From Clostridiales bacterium (GTDB lineage Bacteria; Bacillota; Clostridia; Christensenellales; Aristaeellaceae), in assembly GCA_015056205.1 (NCBI GenBank), contig SVGS01000010.1, forward strand, positions 35,982 through 99,981: a stretch of 64,000 nt of DNA. The letters are read 5' to 3'. The position numbers were made by a program, and so were the translations under genes. The notes below the pieces were generated by a model. That model saw only the letters and a list, made by a program, of their open reading frames with translations. It searched no databases and was not told the DNA's origin. Each line of letters begins with the position of its first letter. Within the stretch, counting starts at the first letter, position 1. This document shows positions 8,866 through 17,802 of the stretch, piece after piece.

Positions 8866-11800
8866 TTACTCCCAGCATTCGCCCACGTTGACCGGCATGG
8901 CGCCGAAGCTTCTGGGAATCTTGTAATCCTCGATCACGGTATATCCGTATTCGTCCGGAATATACACGACCCGGATCCGCTGATTGCCCGTAAAGATTCC
9001 CTGAACCAAGGTCAGGCCGGCACGGTAACCGGCGATCTCCGGCACGGGAACCGAATACTCGTCCCCGATGTGCATCTTCTGCAGCGTGACGGCTTTGGCC
9101 AGCGTCTCGCCCTTTTCATCCAGGAACTCGATCGTCAGCACATAATCCATCGGTTTGTAGATCACGTGATACACGTCATCCCGGACGCCCATCTTCCCGC
9201 TGACCAGCGTCATGTTGGTCTGATAACCGGGAATCTGCGGGCTGTAGATTGCGAAGGCTTCTCCCTCCCGGTGATTGACGCTGGCTGTCTTGGCCGCGGG
9301 CTCCCCGCCCTGCTTTCTCAGCCAGTAGAACACTTTCACATTCCGGATCGAGGATTTGGTGCCGGAGGAATATCCACCGCCGCCGTAATATCCGCCGCCG
9401 GAGCTGCCGCCGGAGCTGCCGCTGCTGCTTCCGGTTGAGGTTCCTGTCGTTCCGGTTCTGTTCGTTATGCTGCTCCTGGAGGGCGGAACCACCGGCGCGG
9501 GAATATGCGTGTCGGTGATGGTAACCTTACCGCCGTTCAGCACCCTGAGCGGTTCCTCCGCGTCAGTCGTATACCCGTTGGCGTTGATCATTATTTCCCG
9601 TACGCTGTAGGAAATCGGCTTTCCGCCCTCATTGACCGGCAGTCCGCTCCAGACCTTCGTCCACACCAGATCCGCTGTCTGCACCGTGACGCTGTCCGCG
9701 ATGTCGGTATTTCCGTCCACCGTCTTCAGCAGCTCAATCCGTGTCACCACGTCCGCACGCAGCCCGTCCCTGTCCAGCCGGTCGTTCCACCGCTTGATCA
9801 CCGTGATCAGGGTCTGCGCCGGCCGGTAGGTGTTTGAGATCGTTTGGCCGATCTTGAAATCCCGGTATTTCTGTTGGCTGGTCGTATTGTATCCCGGAAC
9901 TTTATTTTCCCGGATGATATATTGGATCTCCTTTCCGGCTTTGTATTTGTCTCTGATCCCGTAGCTGACCGTATAGGTATTATCGGAATTGGCTGTGATT
10001 GTCGGTGTTTGACCTGTAGCTTCTGCCCCGTCAATAAACAGCTTCAGATAGGACGCGTAATCGCCTGTACTCGGCCGCTTTCCATCCTGGTTGCTTCCGT
10101 CGTTCCATTGGGTGGTAACCTTAACATCCGCCACCTCATAAACAACCTTCAGTTGATAATGATTGCCCTCCGTCCCGGCAGATGAAGTGAACGCTTCCGG
10201 AAGATCAGTGGCTTCCAGCTGGTAGATATACTCATCTCTGGGAAACTTTTCTCCTGAAACAAACTGATCCAAACTACCCCAATTGTATTTCCATTCATTC
10301 TCTGCTGTTACAGTTGTCTCTCCTACGGACTCCCACGCCCCGGTCTGACCTGCTTTTCTTTTAAGCTGTAACTTAAGCGACGCCGGTAGCGCATGCTCGG
10401 CTTTTAAATCCCATACGACTTTTCCCTGAATAGAAAACTGCAAAAGACTGTTTTTAATTGTATAACGCACTCCGCCTTCTTTGGGTGCTTCGGTCACTGA
10501 ATAACCATACCCGGTTAAAGTCTGAGGTAAAGCTTCTGTTAAACTGTATGTGATGATTTTTCCATCACCACGGTAAGGTAGATCTGTTATCTCATCTGAA
10601 TAACCATATTCGCCTGGAAGAGTTGTCTCATACTCTTCCTTGTAAGAGGCACCAGCTGTTCCGGTCAATGTTACCTTAACTATTTCTGTATGTGAATCTT
10701 GCCCATCATTCCATATTTTATCAATTAGAACATCAAAAGTCTTTCCATAATTTTTTATCTTTATATTGTCTTCGTACTCAGGCGGATTATATTCGGATAC
10801 AGTATTATTCTGCGTAATAATGTATTCTGTTCCTTCTACAAGGCCGGAAACTGTTACAGTATAAATATTAGATGGCGTTTCCACGGAACAGGAACAGGCA
10901 TAAGTTGTTCTTTCTGCATCCGTTGGGTCTCTGCCATCTATTTTGATTAAAGTACCAGCTCCACTCCCCGCAATAGTATATTGCAGGCTATTTGGTCCTG
11001 TACCTTCCCCACCGCTGTTTTTCTGGATAGTTATATTGACTGTCTCTGCTGAACTATCTCCTACTGGCCAAGCTGTCGCGGCGCCGGTACTCGTATCATA
11101 CCAGCTGATCTTAAAAGAAGCCGCTGTGGTAGTGACTCCTTTGCTCTGATTATCGTCTCCGCCGCCACCACCTTCGCCTCCGCCTTGATTCTGCCTAACC
11201 GAAGCGACAACAAAAATCGAAAAACTCCCCGACTGGAATTCCACTGTATCCACCGCTTCTTCAACCTGAGCGGCGGCATCTACAGACTTTGTTTTGGTTT
11301 CCAGTACCTCCGGTGCCTGACCCTCTTCCGCAAAATGGAGGGTGTAGACCATATCATCCACGGTATCCGGAATCACCTCATTATAGGTGATCTGGATATT
11401 GACCGGCGCTTGGGGTTCGATCTCGCCCTTTTCCGTCATGAAGGTGATATCAAAGAACCGCATCATGTTCACGCTGGTCTCTTCATCATCGACCACCGCG
11501 CTTTCCGCCTGAGCAGCCAGCTGCTCATATTCCGCGTCTCCGGGCAGAATCTCCCGTACCTGCAGCGTTGTTCCTTCCGGGAACAGCGCTTCCACTCCAA
11601 AGTTGGCAGTGACGGTATAATCGGCTCCCGAAAAGACCAGCGGTCCGACAATGTAGTTGACGGGTTCCACCGGTTCCTGCTCTTCCGCGCCTTCAGGGTT
11701 CTCGCCCTCTTCGTCCGTCAGGCCCTCTTCACCTTCGACCTGCCCGTCTTCGCCAATAATGTTTCCTTCCGCGTCCGTAGCGTTTGTTCCGGGTTCCGTG

Positions 11801-13263
11801 CCTTCCGTTCCTTCTGCGCCTTCAGTCCCTTCCTTACCTTCCGCGCCTTCAAGACCTTCCTTGCCTTCCGCGCCTTCGGTCTCTCCGTTTAGAGCAGGAT
11901 CTCCCTCGGTGCTGTCCGGATTGGCGTTCTCCGTACCATCTCCGGTTCCTTCCGGATTTCCGTCAGTTCCCTCTCCGGTTCCTTCCGGATTTCCGTCAGT
12001 TCCCTCTCCGGTTCCTTCCGGATTTCCGTCGGTTCCCTCTCCGGTTCCTTCTCCGATCCCTTCTCCGGTCCCGTCCGGATTCCCGTCGGTTCCTTCTCCG
12101 GTTCCTTCCGGATTCCCATCGGTTCCCTCTCCGGCGCCTTCCGGGTTTCCGTCGGTTCCTTCTCCGGTCCCTTCCGGATTTCCGTCAGTTCCTTCTCCGG
12201 TTCCTTCCGGGTTCTCATTGGTTCCATCCCCGGTTCCTTCCGGGTTCTCTGTTCCGTCCTGCTCTCCGCCGGTTTGTCCCTCCGGCGTTCCGTCCGGATT
12301 GCCCTCCCCTTCCGGGGTTTCTCCGTCCTTCTTCTCGCCGTCACTCTGTGTCGCGTTCGGATCCGTTTCCGCGGGATCATCCGTTTTTCCGTTCTCTCCG
12401 GATTCTTCCGTTTTTCCCTGCTCTTTCCCTTCGGTCTGATCGGAATCCTTCTTCTCCGGATCTTTTTCGTCCTTCTTTTCGGGGTCCTTCTTCTCCGGAT
12501 CTTTATCTTCGTTCTTCTCCGATTCCTTCTTTTCCGGTTCCTTTTCTTCCTTCTTCTCCGGTTCCTTTTCTTCCTTCTTCTCCGGTTCCTTCTCTTCTTT
12601 CTTTTCGGGTTCTTTCTCTTCTTTCTTCTCCGGCTCATAGCAGTCCGCCGTATGGGTATGCTCCTTCATTCCGCAGGAAGGCGTATCCGCCAGACCGTAA
12701 CAATCGTCCGTATGGGTATGTCCCTCGTCAATCACCTCTTCCCACTCGGAAATATTTCCTTCCGAGCAGGTCAGCACCGGAACGTCGTCCTTCCGGCAGA
12801 TCAGCGTTCCGTCTTCCGCATAGCAGGAAGCGTCATGAGAATGCGGCGCGATCTCATCCAGGCCACAGATCACGTTCCCGTTTTCATCCAGGCACCACTC
12901 GTTATGCAGATGGTAATACCCCTCCTGCTGACCGCAGACGATCTCCCCGGCTTCGTTCCGGCAGCTGTCTGAATGCGTATGCCAGGAAAAGTCTCCGGAA
13001 AACTCCCGATGGACGACGATCTCCGGATCCCGTTCCTCTTCGCCGCATACCAGAATCTCCTCATAGCAGTCCGAGGAATGGGTATGCTCCTTCTGTCCGC
13101 AGATCAGCTTGTCCGCCAGCACGGGCGACATGGAAATATACAGAGAGGAAAAAAGCACCGCAATGGAACACACAAAGGCCAGCGCCCTGCGTGAACTCAG
13201 CCGGCGCTCCCTCTTTATTCCGTGTTCTCTGTTGACTGTGGCTCTGATCAATTCCTTTTTCAT
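8866..13263 (-). CDS. Large repeat-rich Cna-B surface protein
   Basis: 1465 residues. Order: positively charged N-terminus with a membrane/signal segment (about 26-50); six H-x-H-x3-C modules alternating with CG-x-E stretches (55-208); Lys/Glu repeat (211-275); ten units of about 11 residues based on NPEGTGEGTDG (339-450); a beta-rich domain (about 535-690); several Cna-B/SpaA-like domains (about 740-1230, e.g. VLIDKIWNDGQDS, VTTQWNDGSNQDGKRP, VIKRWNDRLDRDGLRA); a Gly/Ser/Tyr linker; and two MucBP-like domains (about 1310-1450). No LPxTG motif or C-terminal anchor is present. Likely an extended cell-surface or secreted adhesin/scaffold. Such CG-x-HTH-x-C heads are known from other Firmicute Cna-B proteins. 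The segment near 10200-11160 is strikingly AT-rich. Confidence 0.85.
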   Translation of the reverse strand: MKKELIRATVNREHGIKRERRLSSRRALAFVCSIAVLFSSLYISMSPVLADKLICGQKEHTHSSDCYEEILVCGEEERDPEIVVHREFSGDFSWHTHSDSCRNEAGEIVCGQQEGYYHLHNEWCLDENGNVICGLDEIAPHSHDASCYAEDGTLICRKDDVPVLTCSEGNISEWEEVIDEGHTHTDDCYGLADTPSCGMKEHTHTADCYEPEKKEEKEPEKKEEKEPEKKEEKEPEKKEEKEPEKKESEKNEDKDPEKKDPEKKDEKDPEKKDSDQTEGKEQGKTEESGENGKTDDPAETDPNATQSDGEKKDGETPEGEGNPDGTPEGQTGGEQDGTENPEGTGDGTNENPEGTGEGTDGNPEGTGEGTDGNPEGAGEGTDGNPEGTGEGTDGNPDGTGEGIGEGTGEGTDGNPEGTGEGTDGNPEGTGEGTDGNPEGTGDGTENANPDSTEGDPALNGETEGAEGKEGLEGAEGKEGTEGAEGTEGTEPGTNATDAEGNIIGEDGQVEGEEGLTDEEGENPEGAEEQEPVEPVNYIVGPLVFSGADYTVTANFGVEALFPEGTTLQVREILPGDAEYEQLAAQAESAVVDDEETSVNMMRFFDITFMTEKGEIEPQAPVNIQITYNEVIPDTVDDMVYTLHFAEEGQAPEVLETKTKSVDAAAQVEEAVDTVEFQSGSFSIFVVASVRQNQGGGEGGGGGDDNQSKGVTTTAASFKISWYDTSTGAATAWPVGDSSAETVNITIQKNSGGEGTGPNSLQYTIAGSGAGTLIKIDGRDPTDAERTTYACSCSVETPSNIYTVTVSGLVEGTEYIITQNNTVSEYNPPEYEDNIKIKNYGKTFDVLIDKIWNDGQDSHTEIVKVTLTGTAGASYKEEYETTLPGEYGYSDEITDLPYRGDGKIITYSLTEALPQTLTGYGYSVTEAPKEGGVRYTIKNSLLQFSIQGKVVWDLKAEHALPASLKLQLKRKAGQTGAWESVGETTVTAENEWKYNWGSLDQFVSGEKFPRDEYIYQLEATDLPEAFTSSAGTEGNHYQLKVVYEVADVKVTTQWNDGSNQDGKRPSTGDYASYLKLFIDGAEATGQTPTITANSDNTYTVSYGIRDKYKAGKEIQYIIRENKVPGYNTTSQQKYRDFKIGQTISNTYRPAQTLITVIKRWNDRLDRDGLRADVVTRIELLKTVDGNTDIADSVTVQTADLVWTKVWSGLPVNEGGKPISYSVREIMINANGYTTDAEEPLRVLNGGKVTITDTHIPAPVVPPSRSSITNRTGTTGTSTGSSSGSSGGSSGGGYYGGGGYSSGTKSSIRNVKVFYWLRKQGGEPAAKTASVNHREGEAFAIYSPQIPGYQTNMTLVSGKMGVRDDVYHVIYKPMDYVLTIEFLDEKGETLAKAVTLQKMHIGDEYSVPVPEIAGYRAGLTLVQGIFTGNQRIRVVYIPDEYGYTVIEDYKIPRSFGAMPVNVGECWE
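11914..12246 (-). repeat. 33-bp tandem repeat coding for NPEGTGEGTDG units
   Basis: About ten units of 11 residues (33 bp), one of them expanded by 8 residues, within the Cna-B surface gene. Units differ by a few third-position changes. A length-variable spacer or stalk is the likely role. Confidence 0.85.
12439..12633 (-). repeat. Lys/Glu octapeptide repeat region
   Basis: Four exact EPEKKEEK units followed by degenerate KD/EK copies, coding residues 211-275 of the surface protein. Highly charged, probably an extended helix or disordered stalk. Confidence 0.75.
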
Positions 13264-13302
13264 GTTTCACTATACCTTCTTACCCGAAACAGGATAGATG
13301 TT

Positions 13303-13348
13303 TATACGTATACGTCTATATTATAGGAGAAAGCCGCCCAACTGTCAA
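13303..13348 (-). promoter_or_regulatory. Consensus sigma-A promoter of the surface-protein gene with palindrome at the start site
   Basis: On the minus strand TTGACA (13343-13348), 17 bases, TATAAT (13320-13325): a perfect housekeeping promoter. The 10-bp palindrome TATACGTATA (13303-13312) lies where transcription should begin and could be an operator. Confidence 0.8.
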
Positions 13349-13415
13349 CTTTTGTAATTTTTATTTTACATTTATTTAACATTTCCGTTGTCTCCGGTTT
13401 CTAATTTTTAACCGG

Positions 13416-13443
13416 TTGCAGCCTGCCTTCCTCCGTGTATAAT
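13416..13443 (+). promoter_or_regulatory. Promoter of the alpha/beta hydrolase gene
   Basis: TTGCAG (13416-13421), 16 bases, TATAAT (13438-13443). A CCGGTT/AACCGG inverted repeat (13395-13415) borders the -35 box. Confidence 0.6.
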
Positions 13444-13496
13444 AGAGGTACAGAGACAAAGCGAACCCCAAATAATCAGATCAGAGGTGTTTGCAG

Positions 13497-14423
13497 ATGA
13501 AACAGCAGTCCTTCTTCTTTCCTTCCGCCACCGGTACCTGCGACATTCAGGCCCGGCGCTTCCGGCCGGATGACGGCACAGAGATTCGTGCCGTCCTGGT
13601 GATTCATCACGGCATGGCGGAGCATATGGACCGGTATTTGGAAACCATCGAAGCCCTTTGCGGATCGGGAATCGCGGTGCTGATGCACGATATGGCCGGG
13701 CACGGCCGTTCTCTCAGGCCCGGCGCACCCTCCGGCTGGTTTGGCGAAAGCGGCGGCGCGGACGCACTCGTGGAAGATTTCCGAACTCTGGTGCTTCAGG
13801 CCCGGAAAGATTTCCCGCGGGAGAAGCTGATCGTCATGGGGCATTCCATGGGATCCTTTATCTGCCGTCTTTATTGTGCCCGCTATGCCTCCGATCCTTT
13901 TGACGGAGCCGTCTATATGGGCACCGGCGGCCCTAATCCGCTGGCCGGAGCCGGAAAGACGATGGCCCGGTTGATCGGCTCCCTGAAGGGAAAAACGCAC
14001 AAGAGCGCCTTCCTGAATAAAATGGCCTTCGGAAAATACAACGAACGGTTTGAAGGCCGGACAGCGTTCGACTGGCTGACCCGGGATCAGGCGATCGTGG
14101 ACCGGTATGTGGCCGATCCCGGCTGCGGGTTCCTGTTCACCGTGCAGGGAATGGCGGATCTGGTGACCGTGAACAGTGAATCCAATACGGACGCCTGGTT
14201 TGCCGCCATTAAAAAGGATCTTCCTATTCTGCTGATCAGCGGAGAGGAAGATCCTGTAGGGGATTACGGAAAAGGAATCCGTGCGGTGGAACAGAAGCTG
14301 AAGGAAACCGGGCATACCGCCGTGACGACAATCCTTTATCCGGACGCGCGTCACGAGGTACTGAACGAAACCAACCGGGATCAGGTCCGGGCGGATCTGA
14401 TCCGGTGGATTCTCGCCGTCTGA
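13497..14423 (+). CDS. Alpha/beta hydrolase, monoacylglycerol lipase-like
   Basis: 308 residues, cytoplasmic (no signal). Serine hydrolase of the lysophospholipase/monoacylglycerol lipase group: VIHHGMAEHMDRY near residue 35 (oxyanion region), nucleophile elbow GHSMGSF near 117, acid in ISGEEDPVGDYG and the catalytic histidine in YPDARHEVLNE near the end. The ATG at 13497 is preferred over the TTG at 13491 because AGAGGTG ends 7 bases before it. Substrate probably an acylglycerol or lysolipid; this is from the family, not proven here. It converges on the membrane gene ending at 14430. Confidence 0.85.
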   Translation: MKQQSFFFPSATGTCDIQARRFRPDDGTEIRAVLVIHHGMAEHMDRYLETIEALCGSGIAVLMHDMAGHGRSLRPGAPSGWFGESGGADALVEDFRTLVLQARKDFPREKLIVMGHSMGSFICRLYCARYASDPFDGAVYMGTGGPNPLAGAGKTMARLIGSLKGKTHKSAFLNKMAFGKYNERFEGRTAFDWLTRDQAIVDRYVADPGCGFLFTVQGMADLVTVNSESNTDAWFAAIKKDLPILLISGEEDPVGDYGKGIRAVEQKLKETGHTAVTTILYPDARHEVLNETNRDQVRADLIRWILAV

Positions 14424-14429
14424 GCGGTT

Positions 14430-15959
14430 TTATTCCTTGATTCCGTTCGCCACAATCTCAAGCGATTCCTTGATGGCCTTCGTATCGATTTTGGGAACCG
14501 GAAGATGTCCCGCATAGTAGCGGAAAGCTTCCAGATACAGGAACAGAATCAACGCGATGCCTCCCGCCGGAATCAGCAATCCGGCTTTCGGATTCTTCGG
14601 AATCCGGGTATAGGAGAACAGCAGAACCAGAGGCGCCAGTAAAGCCAGGTATATGGATCCGCCAAACCCAAGCGCGATTGCGGTTTTCATTTCCATTCCG
14701 ATGGTGGCAACAAGGAGATCCGTCATAAGCTGCTGCTTTTCCCTGGTATTCATCAGCACAGTTTCCGATGTCTGGATCGCTGCCTGAACGGCCGTCTTCA
14801 CAGTCTCCGCCGTCTGGGTTGCTGCCTGAACGGCATATTCTGCCGGCTGCGCCGTTGGTGTCGCCTGGGCAGCGGCAGCTGTCGGCTGCGCCGTTTCCGC
14901 GGGCTGGGCGGCTGTCGCGGCTGCCTCCGCCGTTTCCGCGGGCTGGGCAGCTGTCGCGGCTGTCTCCGCCGTTTCCGCCGGCTGACCCTCTTCCGCGTAG
15001 ATTTCGTTTTCCAGTCTTTCCACATCCGCCTCGGTCAGAAAACCGGCCTGCTTCAGGTCCCAGACGGTGCTGTATGCGGAATACCCCGTAAAGATGATAA
15101 AGTCGGCCACGCTGACCAGGATCATTGCCACCGCCAGGAAGATGGAGAAGTTTCTGGAATTCCGGTTGGTCTTCAGGAATTCCTGATATTCCTCGTGCGT
15201 TTTGCCGTGACGGCGGAAAATCATTTCCCGGGTCTTGATAAAGACCGCGAGAATGATGAACAGCACAAAGGTCATCGGCGGCTTTACCGTCAGCAGCGGA
15301 TAGGACCAGGACGGCAGCGTCACCAGTCCCTTGGAAGCCTGAACCTTCAGCACCATGCAGGTGATTTCATAGGCAATGGGCAGCAGGGCGAAAAGCCGGA
15401 AAATAAAGCGCAGCTTCCCCACAAAGATTCTCTTCGGCCTGTAGTTCAGGAAGATCATCACCAGGGTGCACATCAGCAGGTCAATGAACAGGTTAAAGCT
15501 GAAAAAACCCTGGGGGAATAAACTACGGAAGATGGCGTCGACGGACGGCCTCGATTCCGCGGGGTTCACGGTGAGAGACGCCAGCACATCGATAAAATAC
15601 CGGTTGAAAAAAACGGTAAAAGCCACAAATATTCCCAGCGCGGCTCCCAGGTTTTTCAGCAGCTGTTTTTTATAGCCGTCTCTGCTGTCCAGAATCTGGG
15701 CGAAGTTCGCGATCAGCAGCAGCGGCAGAGACATCTGCCCGATATCCTCCAGAATCGGCATGGCCGACTGCATTCGGGCCGCCAGGTCGGGATTCAGTTT
15801 GCCGCCGATCCGGAGAAGAAGCACGGCTTGGGTAACGACAATGCACAGCCAGCCTAAAATCTGAAAATGCTGATAATTCAGAGGGCCGCGGTATTTGATA
15901 TCGTTCTCCGCCGTGACTTCATGAAGCCTCAGGCGCCTCTTGCGGGGTTTCTCGGACAT
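14430..15959 (-). CDS. Multi-pass membrane protein with Ala/Pro/Glu/Thr repeat loop, unknown function
   Basis: 509 residues. About nine hydrophobic segments, with a cytoplasm-like basic N-terminus (MSEKPRKRRLRLHE) and a long low-complexity loop (about 325-400) built from AQPAETAETAAT-like units. The N-terminal half recalls acyltransferase-like or TraX-like membrane folds (GPLNYQHFQILGWLCIV, then IGQMSLPLLLIANF), but I do not recognise it with confidence. It is the last gene of an operon: 31 bases after the flavodiiron gene, which itself follows PAP2. Confidence 0.75.
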   Translation of the reverse strand: MSEKPRKRRLRLHEVTAENDIKYRGPLNYQHFQILGWLCIVVTQAVLLLRIGGKLNPDLAARMQSAMPILEDIGQMSLPLLLIANFAQILDSRDGYKKQLLKNLGAALGIFVAFTVFFNRYFIDVLASLTVNPAESRPSVDAIFRSLFPQGFFSFNLFIDLLMCTLVMIFLNYRPKRIFVGKLRFIFRLFALLPIAYEITCMVLKVQASKGLVTLPSWSYPLLTVKPPMTFVLFIILAVFIKTREMIFRRHGKTHEEYQEFLKTNRNSRNFSIFLAVAMILVSVADFIIFTGYSAYSTVWDLKQAGFLTEADVERLENEIYAEEGQPAETAETAATAAQPAETAEAAATAAQPAETAQPTAAAAQATPTAQPAEYAVQAATQTAETVKTAVQAAIQTSETVLMNTREKQQLMTDLLVATIGMEMKTAIALGFGGSIYLALLAPLVLLFSYTRIPKNPKAGLLIPAGGIALILFLYLEAFRYYAGHLPVPKIDTKAIKESLEIVANGIKE

Positions 15960-15990
15960 TTTTCGTTACCTCCCAAATGTCGGTCAGGGC

Positions 15991-17787
15991 TCAGGGGATG
16001 GGATCAAAATCCGCGGCTCCGTGTTTGCACAGGGGGCAGACAAAATCATCCGGCAGCTCTTCCCCTTCATAGATATAACCGCAGATCCGGCAGACCCAGC
16101 CCTTCTTTCCCTCGGTCTTCGGCTTCGGCTTCACGTTCTCCTGATAATAGGTATAGGTCATGGTCGGCCGGTCGCTGAGCACCCGGGCTTCCGTCACGGC
16201 GCAGATGAACATGCCGTGGGAACCCAGATCCACGTATTCCTCCACCTTCAGGGACATGAAGGCATTGATGTATTGCGGCAGGAAAATCAGTCCGTTGTCC
16301 GAACGGGGCGGCTGCTCCTCGTATCCGGCAAACTTGTCCGCCGTCCGGCCGCTTTGGAACCCGAAGTTTTCGAATACGCTGAAGGGTGCCTCCGTGCTCA
16401 GGCAGTTCACATTCATGACGCCGGTCTGCTTAATAACATGATGGGAATAGTTCTGCTTGTTGATGCAGACCGCCACCCGGTTGGGGGAATCCGTCACCTG
16501 CGTCACTGTATTCACGATCAGGCCGTTGTCCTTATGCCCGTCGTTGCTGGTAACCACATACAGCCCGTAGCCGATCCGGAACAGGGCCGTCATATCGTTC
16601 TTGTTGGCGGTTGAATCCTGCCGGGCCAGATAGTCCTTGCACAGCTCGTTCGCCAGATCCTCAATCTGCTGTCTGGAGGTATCGTTCAGCGCGGAAGTGA
16701 TCCGCACGGTAGTATCCGTAAAGGTCAGGTTTTTGCAGCCTTCCAGCATGCCCTTCATCACCTTGGCGGCCAACGGCGCCCAGGATCCGTTCTCGATCAG
16801 GCCGATCGTCCGGTTTTTGTATCCGCGCTCCGTCAGATGCTGAATAAACTCCCGCATGAAGGGGAAAATCTCCGCGTTATAGGTGGTGGTCGCCAACACC
16901 AGACGGCCGTACCGGAACGCGTCCTCCACGGCTTCCGCCATGTCGCAGCGCGCCAGATCGTTCACCGCCACCTTGGGGCAGCCCTTGGCCTTCAGCTTCT
17001 CCGCCAGCAGCTCCACGGCTTTCTTCGTGTTGCCGTAGACGGAAGTATAGGCGATCACGATGCCGTCGCTCTCCACGCCGTAGGTGCTCCAGGTCTGATA
17101 CAGATTCAGGTAATAGCCCAGGTTTTCGCTGAGCACCGGGCCGTGGAGGGGACAGATGATCTGAATATCCAGAGCCGCCGCCTTTTTCAGCACCGCCTGC
17201 ACCTGTGCCCCGTACTTGCCGACGATCCCGAAGTAGTAGCGCCGCGCCTCGCAGGCCCAGTCTTCTTCCGCATCCAGCGCGCCGAACTTGCCGAATCCGT
17301 CCGCGGAGAACAGCACCTTGTCCGTGCTGTCGTAGGTCATGATGACTTCCGGCCAGTGCACCATCGGGGCGGTGACAAAATGCAGCGTATGGGCTCCGAG
17401 GGCCAGCGTGTCTCCCTCGCCCACCACGATCCGCTGATTCTCGAACTCCGTGCCGAAGAAATTTTTCATCATGGTGAAAGCCTTGACGGAGGAAACCACG
17501 GTCGTTCCGGGATAGGCTTTCACAAACTGCACGATATTGGAGGAATGATCCGGCTCCATATGCTGAACCACCAGATAATCCGGCTTTCTTCCGTTCAGCG
17601 CCTCCGCCACGTTGTCCAGCCATTCATGGGTGAAATGCTGATCCACGGTATCCATCACCGCGATCTTCTCATCCAGAATCACATAGGAATTATAGGCCAT
17701 ACCGTTGGGAACCACATACTGGCCTTCAAAAAGGTCAATCTGATGATCGTTGACACCCACATAGCGGATATCTTTCGTAACTTTCAT
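15991..17787 (-). CDS. Flavodiiron protein fused to flavin reductase and rubredoxin
   Basis: 598 residues, four modules. Metallo-beta-lactamase-like diiron domain (1-240) with ligands H76, E78, D80, H81 (HMEPDH), H144, D163 and H215 all present; flavodoxin domain (about 243-395; TSVYGNTKKA binds FMN); flavin-reductase-like domain (about 400-545); rubredoxin (about 562-598) with two C-x2-C knuckles (CRICG, CPLCK). Reduces O2 to water or NO to N2O; the extra domains suggest electrons can be taken from a reduced pyridine nucleotide and passed internally. Lies between PAP2 and a membrane protein in one operon. Confidence 0.92.
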   Translation of the reverse strand: MKVTKDIRYVGVNDHQIDLFEGQYVVPNGMAYNSYVILDEKIAVMDTVDQHFTHEWLDNVAEALNGRKPDYLVVQHMEPDHSSNIVQFVKAYPGTTVVSSVKAFTMMKNFFGTEFENQRIVVGEGDTLALGAHTLHFVTAPMVHWPEVIMTYDSTDKVLFSADGFGKFGALDAEEDWACEARRYYFGIVGKYGAQVQAVLKKAAALDIQIICPLHGPVLSENLGYYLNLYQTWSTYGVESDGIVIAYTSVYGNTKKAVELLAEKLKAKGCPKVAVNDLARCDMAEAVEDAFRYGRLVLATTTYNAEIFPFMREFIQHLTERGYKNRTIGLIENGSWAPLAAKVMKGMLEGCKNLTFTDTTVRITSALNDTSRQQIEDLANELCKDYLARQDSTANKNDMTALFRIGYGLYVVTSNDGHKDNGLIVNTVTQVTDSPNRVAVCINKQNYSHHVIKQTGVMNVNCLSTEAPFSVFENFGFQSGRTADKFAGYEEQPPRSDNGLIFLPQYINAFMSLKVEEYVDLGSHGMFICAVTEARVLSDRPTMTYTYYQENVKPKPKTEGKKGWVCRICGYIYEGEELPDDFVCPLCKHGAADFDPIP

Positions 17788-17802
17788 TTTCGTTTCTTCT
17801 CC

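Noticed and set aside
11914..12246. CRISPR array
   Set aside because: The regular 33-bp units have no unique spacers and are in-frame coding repeats.
11657..12439. A plus-strand frame of PSVPSPVPSGFP repeats that looks like a wall protein
   Set aside because: It is the reverse reading of the NPEGTGEGTDG repeats of the surface protein and lacks signal peptide and start context.
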